A stretch of DNA of 64,000 nt from Zelonia costaricensis (taxonomy: Eukaryota; Euglenozoa; Kinetoplastea; Trypanosomatida; Trypanosomatidae), in assembly GCA_030849075.1 (NCBI GenBank), contig JASAOO010003506.1, positions 18,769 through 82,768 on the forward strand. The letters run 5' to 3'. Below, piece by piece: positions 50,206 to 60,730 of this stretch. The position numbers and the translations under genes were made by a program. Every line of letters begins with the position of its first letter. Position 1 is the first letter of the stretch. The notes under the pieces were generated by a model. That model was not told the origin of the DNA. It searched no databases and was given only the letters and a program-made list of their open reading frames with translations.

Positions 50206-50968
50206 GGGCACGCGCCGCAGGGTTTGTGTCTCTGCGTGTGTGCAGGCGTCCTTTCACAGCGGTGCGACGGCAGCCCCATCGCTGCACGAGGTCACCATCG
50301 CCCTGCCTTCGAGCAAGGCCACACCGATGTTCATTACGCGTGTTCCCCACGTTCTCCCCTTCCCTTTTTTTAGGGGGGCCGTCCGTCGCCTTCCTTCTGG
50401 GCGCATTGTCCCCCCCCCCCCACGCGCGCTGCCGCACCTCCTGCTGCGTCGCACCAACACAAAACAGGCAACACAGAGACCGTGGAGGGCGGAAGACGCG
50501 GAAGAGGCCGAGAAGAAGAAAAAAGACGAGAGCATTCTCGCCTGCTTGTTACAGGTTTGTGGGCCCACGGCGGACTTCGGTTGCGGCCGCGGTGCTGCCT
50601 CTGTCGCTCCCCTCCCGGCTGTAGCAGGCCCGTGCAGCTCCACCGCAGCTGGTCGCTTCCACTCGTCGTCTTCTTCTGTGCGTCATCTTGCTTCCCCCTT
50701 TTTTTTTTTTTGCTTCCCCCTTTCCTCTCCCAGCTGCAACACTCTTTCACAGCAGTCCCCAGCTCCGCCGCAAGCGGATCTCTCGCACCGGTGAACGTGA
50801 GTCCGGTGCACTCCGGTCTGTCGATTAAGTTCGTGGTCAGGGCGCACCATTCGTCTAACGTCCCCTCGCTTGCCTGCTGTGCAGTCGCACGGCCCCCCCC
50901 CCCTCCCCCTCCCCTTTCCCCAATCTCTCTTCCTTTCCGCTCGTAGCCCTTGACGTGGCAGCATCACC
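50206..50968. other. Intergenic, homopolymer tracts
   Basis: It contains a C run at 50411-50420, a T run at about 50699-50711 and a C/T-rich block at 50890-50940 that ends in GTAG (AG 50945-50946), the likely splice acceptor of the LRR gene 22 nt before its ATG. No gene is seen. Confidence 0.6.
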
Positions 50969-52210
50969 ATGGGGTGCGACGTTAGCCGGCTCAAGCTCAA
51001 GAAGGACGGGGACGACAAGAAGAAGAAGGCAACGAACGCTGAGGTGCAGGGCGACAACGCCGCTGCGTCCAAGGCGTCGCTGCAGCGGTCCACCTCGAAG
51101 GGCTCGCTCGAGATCCCCGTTTCCGCGGCCGGCATCGGCCCATACCACCGCAGCGCCACGGAGAATGCGCGGGACTCACCAAGCCGCGGGCCTCGCAGCG
51201 CCAGCGCCAACCACATCATCGTGGAGGACGAGGAACCGACGGCGGCCTGCCCGGTAGAGCTGCGCACCATCATGGACAACATGTCCGAGTACTCGTGCGT
51301 CAGCGCGTCGTCGAGCGTCCCGCAGCTGTTCCGGATGTCGCCGGCGGAGCGGGCGGAGGTGGAGTGCGGGACGTGGGCGTGGTGGCGCCAGGAGCTGCGC
51401 CATGAGCGGGTCACCAAAGACGGCTACAACCGCGTGCAGCTGCAGGACGTGCCGAACCGCCTGGCGTGCCAGCACGACGACGACCCGAGCACCGTGGAGC
51501 TGGACTTTGGAAACTGCTTCATGGAGCGCACGGCGCCGTACGTCCTGGGCCACCTCTTCGCCTCGCCGCAGCTCAAGGAGCTGCGCTGGATCACGTCGCT
51601 GCGCCTCGACGGCAACTACTTCACCGACGACGGCTTCGGCTCGATGCTGGCCACGATGGCGGCTGCGAACGAGGCGCAGACGATCTTGCCCGTGCTGCGC
51701 CAGCTCTACCTCAACAACATGAACCTCGACCGCCACTCCGTGGCGGGGCTCTTCGCCTATCTCTTCCCTGTAGACCGCAAGGCAACGCGCGGCGTGCCGT
51801 CGGAGCGGGCCTTCCGGATTGCCGGCAGCCGCGTCGCGCGGCCGACTGAGTCGTACATCGCCGCGAACAGGCACGGCCCCACCGTGCCGCTGTTCCCCTC
51901 CCTCACGGTGCTCAGCCTCAGCGACAACCCTGGCATGGGCACGGCGAGCCTCATCCAGATCCTCCGTAGTCTGCTGGCCGTGCACTATGAGCCGCACATC
52001 ATCTCCGTCGTGGACCTCTCCCGCTGTGGCATGGACCGGGCCGCTGCGCGCTACCTGCACGAGTACTTTGAGCAGCTGCCAGCCGCCATCGACACGGGGT
52101 GCTACCCCGTCGTGCCGCGGCGCTTCGTGCTCATGGGCAACAACCACGGCATCGCCGACCCGCACGAGATCTACTCGCCCGAGAACACCGGCGTTCAGCT
52201 CGTGCTATAG
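50969..52210 (+). CDS. Leucine-rich-repeat protein, probably myristoylated and palmitoylated
   Basis: This 413-aa protein starts MGCDVSRLKLKKDGDDKKKK. Gly2 followed by Cys3, with a small residue at position 6 and a basic stretch behind, is the standard signal for N-myristoylation plus palmitoylation and predicts attachment to the flagellar, plasma or an internal membrane. Residues about 15-110 are Ser-rich and disordered. From about 165 onwards come ribonuclease-inhibitor-type LRRs: ELRWITSLRLDGNYFTDDG, LRQLYLNNMNLD, LTVLSLSDNPGMG and ISVVDLSRCGMD. The C-terminal 50 residues continue the last repeat. The start is the first ATG after a clear splice AG (50945-50946). Function is unknown; LRRs suggest a scaffold or adaptor. 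Confidence 0.88.
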   Translation: MGCDVSRLKLKKDGDDKKKKATNAEVQGDNAAASKASLQRSTSKGSLEIPVSAAGIGPYHRSATENARDSPSRGPRSASANHIIVEDEEPTAACPVELRTIMDNMSEYSCVSASSSVPQLFRMSPAERAEVECGTWAWWRQELRHERVTKDGYNRVQLQDVPNRLACQHDDDPSTVELDFGNCFMERTAPYVLGHLFASPQLKELRWITSLRLDGNYFTDDGFGSMLATMAAANEAQTILPVLRQLYLNNMNLDRHSVAGLFAYLFPVDRKATRGVPSERAFRIAGSRVARPTESYIAANRHGPTVPLFPSLTVLSLSDNPGMGTASLIQILRSLLAVHYEPHIISVVDLSRCGMDRAAARYLHEYFEQLPAAIDTGCYPVVPRRFVLMGNNHGIADPHEIYSPENTGVQLVL

Positions 52211-52225
52211 ACAACCGCACTGAAG

Positions 52226-52247
52226 CACACACACACACACACACACA
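52226..52247. repeat. (CA)n microsatellite
   Basis: About 11 CA units only some 15 nt after the stop codon of the acylated LRR gene, so within its 3' UTR. Confidence 0.95.
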
Positions 52248-54692
52248 CTAACCCTTACCTTACTGCGTTCGTCGGTGTCGACTGCTGGTCAGGGCGGCCC
52301 GCCGCTCACCGTTCCTGCCTTGCACCGCTGCAGTCGGCGTTGCGTCTCTCTCTCGTGCCGCCGCATTGTTCATTTTCCCCCCTTTGGTTTGTCCACCCGC
52401 GTCTCTCTTTAAGGGATGTTCCCGGTGTGGCGTGTGTGTGTGTGTGTGTTGCCGCCGCCGCCGCCGGCTCTGGTCCTGGCGCGCGGCCGTTAGACGGTAA
52501 CGGCGACACGCGGATGTGCTCCGGTGCCGCGGCCTCGTTTCTTGTGTTCTCATGCGCGCGTTTTTGGCGGCCGCCGCTTTCTTTTCCTTTTCTCCTTATA
52601 CGCTTGTACCGGTGCTTTAGAGGGACTCGTCGCGGGTGACGGCGGTGGGCGAGAAGTGAATGGAGGCGCCTCCTTGCCCGTCTCCCCACTGGCGCGCCGC
52701 GGCGGCGGTGGGGTGGAGGGGGTGGAACGCCGGGAGGGGAGGAGGCAGCCTGGTGCGGGTGCGGCGGCTTCTTTTGCGCGCACCAGTGCCTCGGCGACTC
52801 TCTCTCTCTCCTAAATCTCTTCTCTCTAGGCTCCCCATTTTTGGATTCCATTGACGGCTCCGCGTGGGCACCGCGCCGGTGTGGGGAGGCGTGGGTTGCA
52901 CCGCCTCTCCGTCACTTGCCCCCTTTCCCTTTCTTGCCTTTCTTGCCCAGTCGGACGAACAGAGGCAGACGCCCTTCATTCGAGCTCGTCTCGTGTCCAC
53001 AATCAGCGCAGCCCCCGTCGCCGATCACTGACCGCAGCGTTTTGTTGTTCTGTACTTGTGTGGTCCCGTTGCGTGTCAGCGTGTGCGCGCTGCGAGTTGA
53101 GTTTTTGTGGCTGCCGCACATTTCAGATCTGCAGCGTCGTTGCTGTGGTGGGGGGGGGGGAAGGGAGGAGACGGAGAGTGGAGAGTCCGAGAACCCCGAG
53201 GAGAAGCGCGCGCAACACCCGCGGCAGCTCGCCGTGTGCGGCTCCGTGCACGTGGGTGCCGCTTCCGGGTGCGTGCCACGTGTGTAGATCGTCGAAGGAC
53301 AGTCAGCGGAAATAGCGCTTTGTTTTGTGTTGCTTTACTCGTGCGTGTGTCAGGGCGCGGCTGGCTGAACACACAAATGCACACACACACACACACGCAC
53401 ACACACTGTGTCACTTCTCTTCTCTCCTCTTCGCCGTCTCGCTTTGTTTTTACTCGTGTGTCAGGGCTGCTTTGCTATCCCCCCCTGTCTCTCCGGACGC
53501 CGCCCGGGTGTGGAAGAGTCGGCCGTGCACGAGGGCCACTAGATCGTCTCCTTTTTGTCCTTTTGGGCTCTGCCTCTGTGTGTATTAGTGCCTGTCTCTG
53601 TGTAGGTGTACGTGTCTTTGTGCCCTGTGTGTGAATGCGATTTCCTCTTCGCCGTTTTGGGTTTCTGATTCAGTCTTCGCACTCTCTGCGTCTCTGTGTG
53701 AACATGAACGTGCACGTGCCGAGGCCTCGTGCGTGTGCGTGCGTATGTGTCGAGTGGGGAAGGAGGGGGGAAGGGGGGAGGCAGAAGCCGAGAGTACACG
53801 GACACCTGCGACGAGCGTCGGAAGAGGGTTGGGTGGGGAGGGGGGGGCACGGGGCAGGTGGGCCTAGAACATGGTGGGAGAGTGGAAGGTGCGTTCGATC
53901 TCGGCGCCTTCCCACTATCCCGCCACCCCACCTCCCCCTGCTCGCCTGCTNGCGGCAGCTCCCCGCTCCCCGCCCTCTCAGTGACATGAATGCCACAACA
54001 CGCTCGCCCCCCGCCCCCTCCCCCCAACTGCCGCCCTCGTCCCTCCATCACATGTGGTGGGCCACGTGCGTTGTCGCTTCGGCTTCCTTTTCGCCTTTTT
54101 TTCTTCAAATCGCGACGCCACCGTTGGGGGCTGCCCACCGTGTCCCGGCGACAGCCCTCACACCCCCTTCCTCCCACAACCAACGACACTAGTGACTCCG
54201 CACGAGAGGCGGACAAACCAGTGCAGGCTCACGCGCTCGCACACGCACACACACACCCGCGCGGCGCGAGGCGCCAGTGCACGGCGGGGCGGGGTCGTGG
54301 GCTGCGAAAGCCCACTGCTCACCGGGTGCACAGTGGGTACCAGCAGCGTTGCTCCCCGCTGTTCTCCTCCCCGACCTCCTCCAACCGCGTTGCTCGAGGC
54401 TGGCGGGCGGGGATGACGTGCGTCAGTGACACACAAAAAAAAAACGTGCGCTGGGGTGTGCGGCGGCAAGTGTCACCTCCGCCCCGTCGCAGTGAAATGG
54501 CCAGACAAGGCAGACGACCATGCATCAAGACTTGTTGTGACTTCCGACCAGCTCATCTTGTCGTTCTCCGTCTCTTACGTCGCTTCCTTCACCGCGCCAC
54601 GGGTCCCTGCAGTCGTGCGCTGCTCACAGATATCTAAGCCCCCCTTTCACATCCTAGGACCATCTCTGACTTTGTGTCTCACTTGCACGGAC

Positions 54693-54733
54693 ACACACCC
54701 ACACACACACACCCACACACACATACACACGCA
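54693..54733. repeat. Imperfect (CA)n tract
   Basis: CA units interrupted by C and T, about 120 nt upstream of the 84-aa gene. Confidence 0.85.
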
Positions 54734-54854
54734 CGCACACGCAAGCGCGTTACGGCGTCTACCTAAATCCCCTGCGCACGTGCGTCTGCCTGAGCCCATT
54801 CCAGGCTACCGTTCGTTTCTTTTCCTTTTGTAGTAGGTTCCTGTCCCGGGCACG

Positions 54855-55109
54855 ATGCTGCGCCGCTCCGCCGTCATGCGTGGCGGCTTCTCGCAGGAGG
54901 CCTTCCACCGTATGACCAAGTACATCACCTCGCGCAACCCCAATGAGAAGTATTTGCGCACCGGCCACATCGTGCTGGAGACGCTGAAGCGCTACCACGC
55001 GTACATCCTCGCCGTTGCCCTCATCAGCGCCTTCACCGTGTACGACCACCGCCAGCACCCCGAGAAGATGCCCGGCGCCGTGCACGATGGCCGCTCGTTG
55101 GTGCTTTAA
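54855..55109 (+). CDS. Small membrane protein, 84 aa, probably mitochondrial
   Basis: The protein starts MLRRSAVMRGGFSQEAF, basic and without acid for 14 residues, which fits mitochondrial import. One hydrophobic segment (about residues 48-63, YHAYILAVALISAFTVYDHR) is followed by a short polar tail. Single-pass proteins of this size are typical accessory subunits of respiratory complexes or ATP synthase, but I cannot name it. The ATG follows a T/C-rich tract ending TTTGTAGTAG, with splice AGs at about 54832-54836. Clean codon use and a good start context in an otherwise empty region support it as real. A second in-frame ATG (residue 8) is an alternative. Confidence 0.8.
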   Translation: MLRRSAVMRGGFSQEAFHRMTKYITSRNPNEKYLRTGHIVLETLKRYHAYILAVALISAFTVYDHRQHPEKMPGAVHDGRSLVL

Positions 55110-56050
55110 GAGCACAAGGAGAAGGAGAGAAGCGGAACGGGAGGGCAAGAGGCACGAGCGCAGTTTCGCCTGTGGCTGCACTGGTGAGCTTGAGGGGAGG
55201 GTGGGGTAGGATGTGGTGTGGATGGCGCGCGCTGTGGCGTACCGTTGGTCTTCGCCTCGCATCGGTCCGCTCTTTGCCTGTTATTGTTGTTGTTGGGTTT
55301 TCTCTTGTCTGTGTACTGCTGCGCGGCTCTTCCCCTCGCTTCTCTTCCCCCCCCCCCCACTGTGTCGGGGTGTAGTGGACTGCGGCGTGCTGCCGCAGCG
55401 CGCAGCCCTCCCGACCACGCGTCCACCAAACGCGGACCTTCTCACACACATACACCGCTGATGTCGGCTCTCCACTACCGGCAAACGAACTAAAGCGCCA
55501 TCGCAGCGATGGAAGAACACAAAGCAAGAAAGAAGAAACGGCACCAGCGAGGGACGCGGAGAGCGGCAGTGGTGCCGATTGGCACGCAGGAGAGGGGGAG
55601 GGTGGGGGGGGGGGGAGGCTGTCGCCTGTTGCTTCGGAGGGGTCGAAGTGTCGTGGCGTGACGCCGAGGGCAGCAGCCACCGCCTTCGAATCAGGAGAAG
55701 CAGCGCCGCTCGTGGTCACAGCACCGCGAGACACGCAGGCACGTACACGCCCCCCCCTGCTCCTGCCCCTGCTCCTGCCCTACACCGTCAAGGTTTTCTC
55801 CCCGCCTCCCGGCTCGTGCGGGGCCTACATCTAGTGAAGAAGCCATCCAAAACTGTGCTGTGCATACCTCACTGTTGTCTCTCTTGTCCACCTCTGTCTC
55901 GCCTACGTGAGCTTCCTCTGATCCTACGGAGCCCAAAGGGAACGTAAGCTCATACGCCAAGAAGAAGCATCACACACACACACACACACAACAAACGCAC
56001 GCCTACCCCATCCACGCCTCATCCTCTGCACAACCGCGGCACACTGCAGA
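55110..56050. other. Intergenic, CA repeat
   Basis: C run at about 55350-55360, G-rich run at about 55602-55617 and (CA)n at 55971-55990. The first part should be 3' UTR of the 84-aa gene. No gene is supported. Confidence 0.55.
55971..55990. repeat. (CA)n microsatellite
   Basis: About 10 CA units some 60 nt upstream of the SDS22-like LRR gene. Confidence 0.95.
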
Positions 56051-58138
56051 ATGCAGCGCCGCCGCGCCTCAACGCCGACGCCGGGCGGGGCGACGCAGCC
56101 CCGGCAGCAGAGACCACATCAACAGCATCAGAAACCGCCGCCGCCGCAGCGTCCCTTTCACAAGGCGCAGCCGCCTTCGCCTGCACGGCAGCGCGGCCAC
56201 ACCGGAAAGCAAGCAGGAAAGCGGGCCGATCGCAGGGCCGGTGCCGCGACTTCGCCGTCCGGTGCCGTGGAGCTGACACGTGCGCAGCAGCTGGAGGCGA
56301 AGGCGGCCCGCGACGCCGTGGTGGCCGGCATGGCAAAGAGCGCCCCACAGGCGGCCAAGAAGCTTGTCGAGTCCATCTCGCTCGACCTCGATGTGGAGAC
56401 GGCGCGACAGCTGATGCTGAGCAAGAAGGGTCTTGTCGCCCTGCCTTCCTCCCTCGGCCTGCTGTGCCGCCAGCTGCGCAAGCTGGAGCTGGCGAACAAC
56501 GACCTCACCGACCTCAGCCCGCTCGCCACGCTGGACCACCTGTCCAACCTCAACGTGGCGCACAACGCGCGGCTCGCTTCGCTGAAGGGGCTGCGCGGCA
56601 CATGCCTCTCCGTGTTGAACGTATCCTTCTGTGCGGTGGAGTCGCTGGAGGGGCTCGAGCACACAGCGCTCACGTTGCGCACCCTCATCGCGAACGACAA
56701 CCACCTACACCTGTGCGCCCCGCTGCTGGGCGACGAGGCATCACCAGAGGCCTTGGAGAGCCGCGAACACCTGCCCGAGCCGCTGCGCAGCCGTGCACGT
56801 GCCGGTGGCCCCCACTCCGCCGTGGGGCTGCGCAACTACGCTATTCTTGCGACTTTTCAGCAGTGCGAGACGGTGGTGCTCTCCCGCAACACGCGCTTGT
56901 GCGAGTCCTTCCCGAGCTGGAGCGCCGAGGAGCAGGCTGCGGCGTGCGGGGCGCTGCCTAGCCGTGGTGGTGCGGACCTGGCAGCGGGGCTGGACGGCGA
57001 CGACAGCGGTGCGGAGGACTCGGCGTCTGTGTGCACGTCTCTCAGCGACGCGGATGGGGAGACGAGGGGCGCCACCAGTCGCCGTGCCGCGCACGCAAAG
57101 CTGGTGAAGGAAACGAAGTCGGCCAATGCAGCGCGCGAGCTGGCAGAGGACGCGCCAGAGATGGTGGCGTACACGCATCGGCGCCTGGCCGTTGCCCTGG
57201 CACACCCGCTCCGTGTCTTCGAGCGCCTGCCTCGGTTGAAGAAGTTGTCGCTGAGCGGCTGCGCGCTGCACTCGCTGCCGGCGCGGTGGTTTCTGCCGAT
57301 GGTGACGGAGCTGCGGCTGGCCCAGAACTCCCTCGTTTCGCTGCAGCCGGACGGCGTTATCCTGCGCTCCGTCCACATTCTCGACATCTGCCACAACCTC
57401 TTCACCTCCGTCTCCTCGCTGCGCCGCTGCCGCTTCCTGGAGCAGCTCAACATCCGCGGCAACCCGCTGCTGGAGGAGGGGGCCGCGCAGGACCAGGCTG
57501 CCGGGCTCAGCGTCGCCACGGCAGACGCGGATGCGACGCAGAAGATGGAGGATGCGGCGGAGGGGACGGAGGAGAAGCGGCCGTCTGCCTCCGCTGCTGT
57601 CCCCGTGACTGTACAGCAGCGCGTGCTGCGCCTGCTCCCCCGCGTGAAGCTGGTAGATGGGCAGCCACTCATGGCCCCGGAGCAGCTCCGCGCCGTCTAC
57701 AAGCGCCGCCGCAACGCCAGTGCCGACGCAGAAAGTTCACCTGTGGCAGTGGGGGGTGGCGCGGACGGTGCGGCTGGCGCGGCAGAGACGCAGCCCGGGT
57801 CTGCCAGCGCCGTGCAGACCCCTGCCACTTCCGGCGCGTCCCGCACGGCTCAACCGACTGCGAGGCCGCGGAAGGCGCCCCGCGTCGACCCGGCCGCCAT
57901 CGCGGCGGAGGCGGAGGAGAAGGACGTCTTCGTCGAGGCTCCGAGCTCCGTCGTCAAGGCCGCGCACGCCCCCATTGTGCGGCGGGAGCGTGTGCTGCTG
58001 CGTCCCGCACCGGCTGCAGCGGCGAGCCGAAAGGGCGGGAGTGGTGTGGGCAAGCCCGGTGCCTCAACACCCGCCGTATACGGCAAGGCGGCCGTGGCGA
58101 AGCTGCTTGACCAGAACCGGCGAACAAGCGCGTGGTAG
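56051..58138 (+). CDS. SDS22-like leucine-rich-repeat protein
   Basis: This 695-aa protein begins with about 75 residues of Gln/Pro/Arg-rich, disordered sequence. SDS22-type LRRs follow at about 135-225 (LRKLELANNDLTDLSPL, LSNLNVAHN, LSVLNVSFCAVESLEGL, LRTLIANDNHL). A loop of about 150 residues, acidic and Ser-rich, interrupts the array. A second LRR block at about 390-480 (LKKLSLSGCALHSLP, VTELRLAQNSLVSL, VHILDICHNLFTSV, LEQLNIRGNPLLEE) ends in a cap-like segment near 520-545 (VLRLLPRVKLVDGQ), typical of axonemal and phosphatase-binding LRR proteins. The C-terminal 140 residues are Ala/Pro-rich and basic. It could act in flagellum or in phosphatase regulation, but nothing is decisive. The start is the first ATG of the frame, 9 nt after a CAG splice candidate. 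Confidence 0.87.
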   Translation: MQRRRASTPTPGGATQPRQQRPHQQHQKPPPPQRPFHKAQPPSPARQRGHTGKQAGKRADRRAGAATSPSGAVELTRAQQLEAKAARDAVVAGMAKSAPQAAKKLVESISLDLDVETARQLMLSKKGLVALPSSLGLLCRQLRKLELANNDLTDLSPLATLDHLSNLNVAHNARLASLKGLRGTCLSVLNVSFCAVESLEGLEHTALTLRTLIANDNHLHLCAPLLGDEASPEALESREHLPEPLRSRARAGGPHSAVGLRNYAILATFQQCETVVLSRNTRLCESFPSWSAEEQAAACGALPSRGGADLAAGLDGDDSGAEDSASVCTSLSDADGETRGATSRRAAHAKLVKETKSANAARELAEDAPEMVAYTHRRLAVALAHPLRVFERLPRLKKLSLSGCALHSLPARWFLPMVTELRLAQNSLVSLQPDGVILRSVHILDICHNLFTSVSSLRRCRFLEQLNIRGNPLLEEGAAQDQAAGLSVATADADATQKMEDAAEGTEEKRPSASAAVPVTVQQRVLRLLPRVKLVDGQPLMAPEQLRAVYKRRRNASADAESSPVAVGGGADGAAGAAETQPGSASAVQTPATSGASRTAQPTARPRKAPRVDPAAIAAEAEEKDVFVEAPSSVVKAAHAPIVRRERVLLRPAPAAAASRKGGSGVGKPGASTPAVYGKAAVAKLLDQNRRTSAW

Positions 58139-58813
58139 GCGTGCCTCAGCGGGTGCGCGGAGGGTTCCTGCGAGGCTGCTCCGCGTAGCCCACTTGCGGT
58201 TAATCAACGAGTAACAGGCTGCGTAAGCGGCGACTAAGATGCGCCCGTACAAGGGTGCTCGTAGTGAGGGGCGGGGGGGGGAAAGCGGAGGATGTGCGTG
58301 ACGTCGAGTGTGCACTGGCGGTGTACTCGCGTTTCCTTCTTGTCTGTGTGCGCCTTGCGGGGCAGCAGCGAAGCAGCTCTGTGCATGCCCACCCATCCAG
58401 CAGTGGCGCAGTTCATCTCATCCAACGTACGCTTGCACTTCCAAAAAAAAACAATAAGCGTGCCCCGGAGGGGGCGGAGGAGGGGGGGGGGGGGAAGGAG
58501 CGCTGCGCGTTGCGTCCCTGCAGCCCGCTTTCCGACCTCACTGCAGTGCTGTAGCGCTCGACACAGGCGAGCGCGCACCGCTGTCCATGCCGCACGCCCT
58601 CACCCTCGCTTCGCTTCGTCAACTCTCCTTCATCGACTCCGTGGCTCCTCCCACCCCCTCCCCTCATCCTGCAATGCGGCCCACACCTCGCCCCGGCAGC
58701 CGCTTCGCTTCCTCAGGCGCACACGTGCTCTACCCCCGCGTAGAGTTTCTGCATTTCAGCTGCCGTCAGTCTCCTCTCTTACCCGCCGCCCCCCCCCTTC
58801 TCCCGCGGCGGCG
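58139..58813. other. Intergenic, UTRs
   Basis: G runs at about 58269-58279 and 58478-58492, then T/C-rich sequence from about 58610 with a TTTCAG at 58755-58760, the probable splice acceptor of the next gene. No gene is seen. Confidence 0.55.
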
Positions 58814-59779
58814 ATGTTCGAAGACGCGCTTCGGCAGGCGCCGCGCGAGGAGCTGATTGAGCACATCCGCCTCCAGCGCGAGCTCATCCATCGCCTGCAC
58901 CGCCGCGTGCTGGAGCTCGAGGACTCGCTGGAGCGCGTCTACCGCGGCATGCGGCCCGCCACACAAAACACCGGTAACGCGTCACATCTCGCGTCCTCCC
59001 CCGCCTCGGCGGTGGAGAGGGGAGCGGAGCTGCAGCTGGAAGGCGGCACACACACGCCGCCAGGAACCGGGCCCTCCCCTCACGTAGGGGCGAGGCTGCC
59101 CTCGACTCTCGCGCCGCCACCGCCGCTGCACCGCGCAGGCGCCGCGTCCGCTTCACCGCAGGGTGATGGCGGCCTGCGAGCACCGGAGCCGCGCCGGCAG
59201 GCTCCCCGGCCGCACGCAGAGGAGCGTCCGCCGACGATACGTACTGCCTCTCCCGCTCTCGTGCCGCCGCCGGCCAGCGACGCCCTCGAAACACGAACGG
59301 GGGCGCCTGCCCCCTTTGCGCCCCCCGCGGCCTCGGCACCGGCGGACCTTCTCTCATCCTCCAGCGACCACCCCACGCTGCTGGAGGGCATCAAGGAAAT
59401 CAACCTGGTGCTTGCCGCCCACCGCGCCGGCCGTCCCGCGCTGCCACTGCCCGTCGTGGAGGAACTCGAGGAGATCCGCACGCGGCTGCTACGCGGCTTC
59501 AAGCAGGCGTACTTTATGGGCGGCGGCGAGGAGGCCACAGACGACGCCTCGCAGCTGCCGCCGCACATCGACGGCGCGCGAGCGCAGGATGCACCGCCGC
59601 TGCGAAGCCGCTTGGGTGTCGCCGTCGACGCAGATGGAGGTGGTGGCTTCCACACGCCGCTCCACGGCCGACCTGCGCAAGAGGGGGACGCCGCGGGGGC
59701 TGGCCGGGTGTGCCCGCGTTGGGTCTCGCCCGAGTCGTCGCGGGTCGTCTACGGCACATCGCCGCACCGCCGATGGTGA
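58814..59779 (+). CDS. Coiled-coil hypothetical protein, 321 aa
   Basis: I do not recognise this family. Residues 1-45 form a strong amphipathic helix with heptad pattern (LIEHIRLQRELIHRLHRRVLELEDSLERVYRG), likely a short dimerising coiled coil. Residues about 50-185 are Pro/Ala/Ser-rich and disordered. A second helical segment (about 190-240, LLEGIKEINLVLAAHRAG and VVEELEEIRTRLLRGFKQAY) looks folded, and the C-terminal 80 residues are again disordered. The frame is open upstream to 58292, but the upstream part translates G/C runs. The start at 58814 immediately precedes the coiled coil and is the first ATG after the splice candidate at 58760. Confidence 0.75.
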   Translation: MFEDALRQAPREELIEHIRLQRELIHRLHRRVLELEDSLERVYRGMRPATQNTGNASHLASSPASAVERGAELQLEGGTHTPPGTGPSPHVGARLPSTLAPPPPLHRAGAASASPQGDGGLRAPEPRRQAPRPHAEERPPTIRTASPALVPPPASDALETRTGAPAPFAPPAASAPADLLSSSSDHPTLLEGIKEINLVLAAHRAGRPALPLPVVEELEEIRTRLLRGFKQAYFMGGGEEATDDASQLPPHIDGARAQDAPPLRSRLGVAVDADGGGGFHTPLHGRPAQEGDAAGAGRVCPRWVSPESSRVVYGTSPHRRW

Positions 59780-60730
59780 GGTCCGTGAGGTGGGTGTGGG
59801 TGTGCAGGTGCGTGTGCTCGTAGCTTCTGCGCTGCATTTCCCGCCTCCGTGACCGGCTCGCCCTCTTCGATGGATACCGGTGCCCCTCGGCGACCTTTTG
59901 GCGCTCTTCCTTTCCCTCTGAGTGTGGGCCTGTTGCAGCGACACGCCACACACTTGGATGACCTCTAGACCCCTTTTCACTGGGCCAGCGCGTCGGACTC
60001 ACTAGACTGGAGTGGGGACTGAGAGCCCCCCTCCCCCTCCCCACACACATGCACACCAATCACCGAAGCAACAACGTGCACGTACGTCGCGTTCACGAGA
60101 AGGCAGACGGGTGATCCTCTTGGGACTGTCGGTGTTCTCGGAACCCAGTAAGCGGGCTTGCGCCGAACGCCGCTCGTCGAGAGGGGAAAGCGCAGGGCGG
60201 CGCTCAGTCCTTCAAAGGGACGCATTAACGCACGCTGCGGCTGCCTATTCTCGTTGCTTCCACACATCGACCTGCTTTCTCGTTGTTCCTCTCTCTCCTT
60301 CTCCCTCCTTCTCTATGCTCCTACGATGTCGCCCTCACCTGCCGCCCCCTCTTCGTCCTCCCCAACGCCGCTGTTCGCAACTCCCCACGACGCACCGCCG
60401 CAGGGGTGGGAAGCTGTGCTTCGACTTTCTGAGTCTCCCTCGCTCTCACTCTTGCTAGAGAAGGCGACGCCCTGTTGCGGCTCTCTCTCGGCGCCGCTTC
60501 ATCCGTGTTGAGGCGTTGACACACGTGTGCCTGCGTGCGTGCCAGTGGTGGCGCAGACAGCATCAGTCGTTCTCGTTGCATCCCCCTGCGCTGCGGAAGG
60601 TTTTTTTGGGCGCGCCGTCTCACACGTGGGGCGGGGGCGCTCTCTTACCGGTGCTGAGCGGACCACGCCCACCAACACACAAGTACCGTCACACACACAC
60701 ACACACATCTCTCTTTCTCTCTGCGAAGCG
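59780..60730. other. Intergenic, CA repeat and splice tract
   Basis: It contains (CA)n at about 60690-60708 followed by a T/C-rich tract and AG at about 60726-60727, the likely splice acceptor of the RING gene. C-rich runs lie at about 60029-60042. No gene is supported. Confidence 0.6.

Larger units (their letters stand above)
52211..54854. other. 2.6-kb stretch without a credible gene
   Basis: This is the longest space between genes in the window. It holds CA tracts at about 52226-52247, 53377-53406 and 54693-54733, a TG tract at about 52430-52448, G/C-rich runs (53150-53162, 53760-53780, 53838-53848) and an undetermined base at 53951. Several plus-strand frames of 100-215 codons exist, but they are Ser/Arg/Pro/His-rich translations of repeats with no domain. 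It may consist of long UTRs, a collapsed assembly region or a non-coding RNA locus. Confidence 0.6.

Noticed and set aside
53635..54192. Plus-strand frame crossing the undetermined base
   Set aside because: Composition follows G/C runs and repeats; no domain; depends on the n at 53951.
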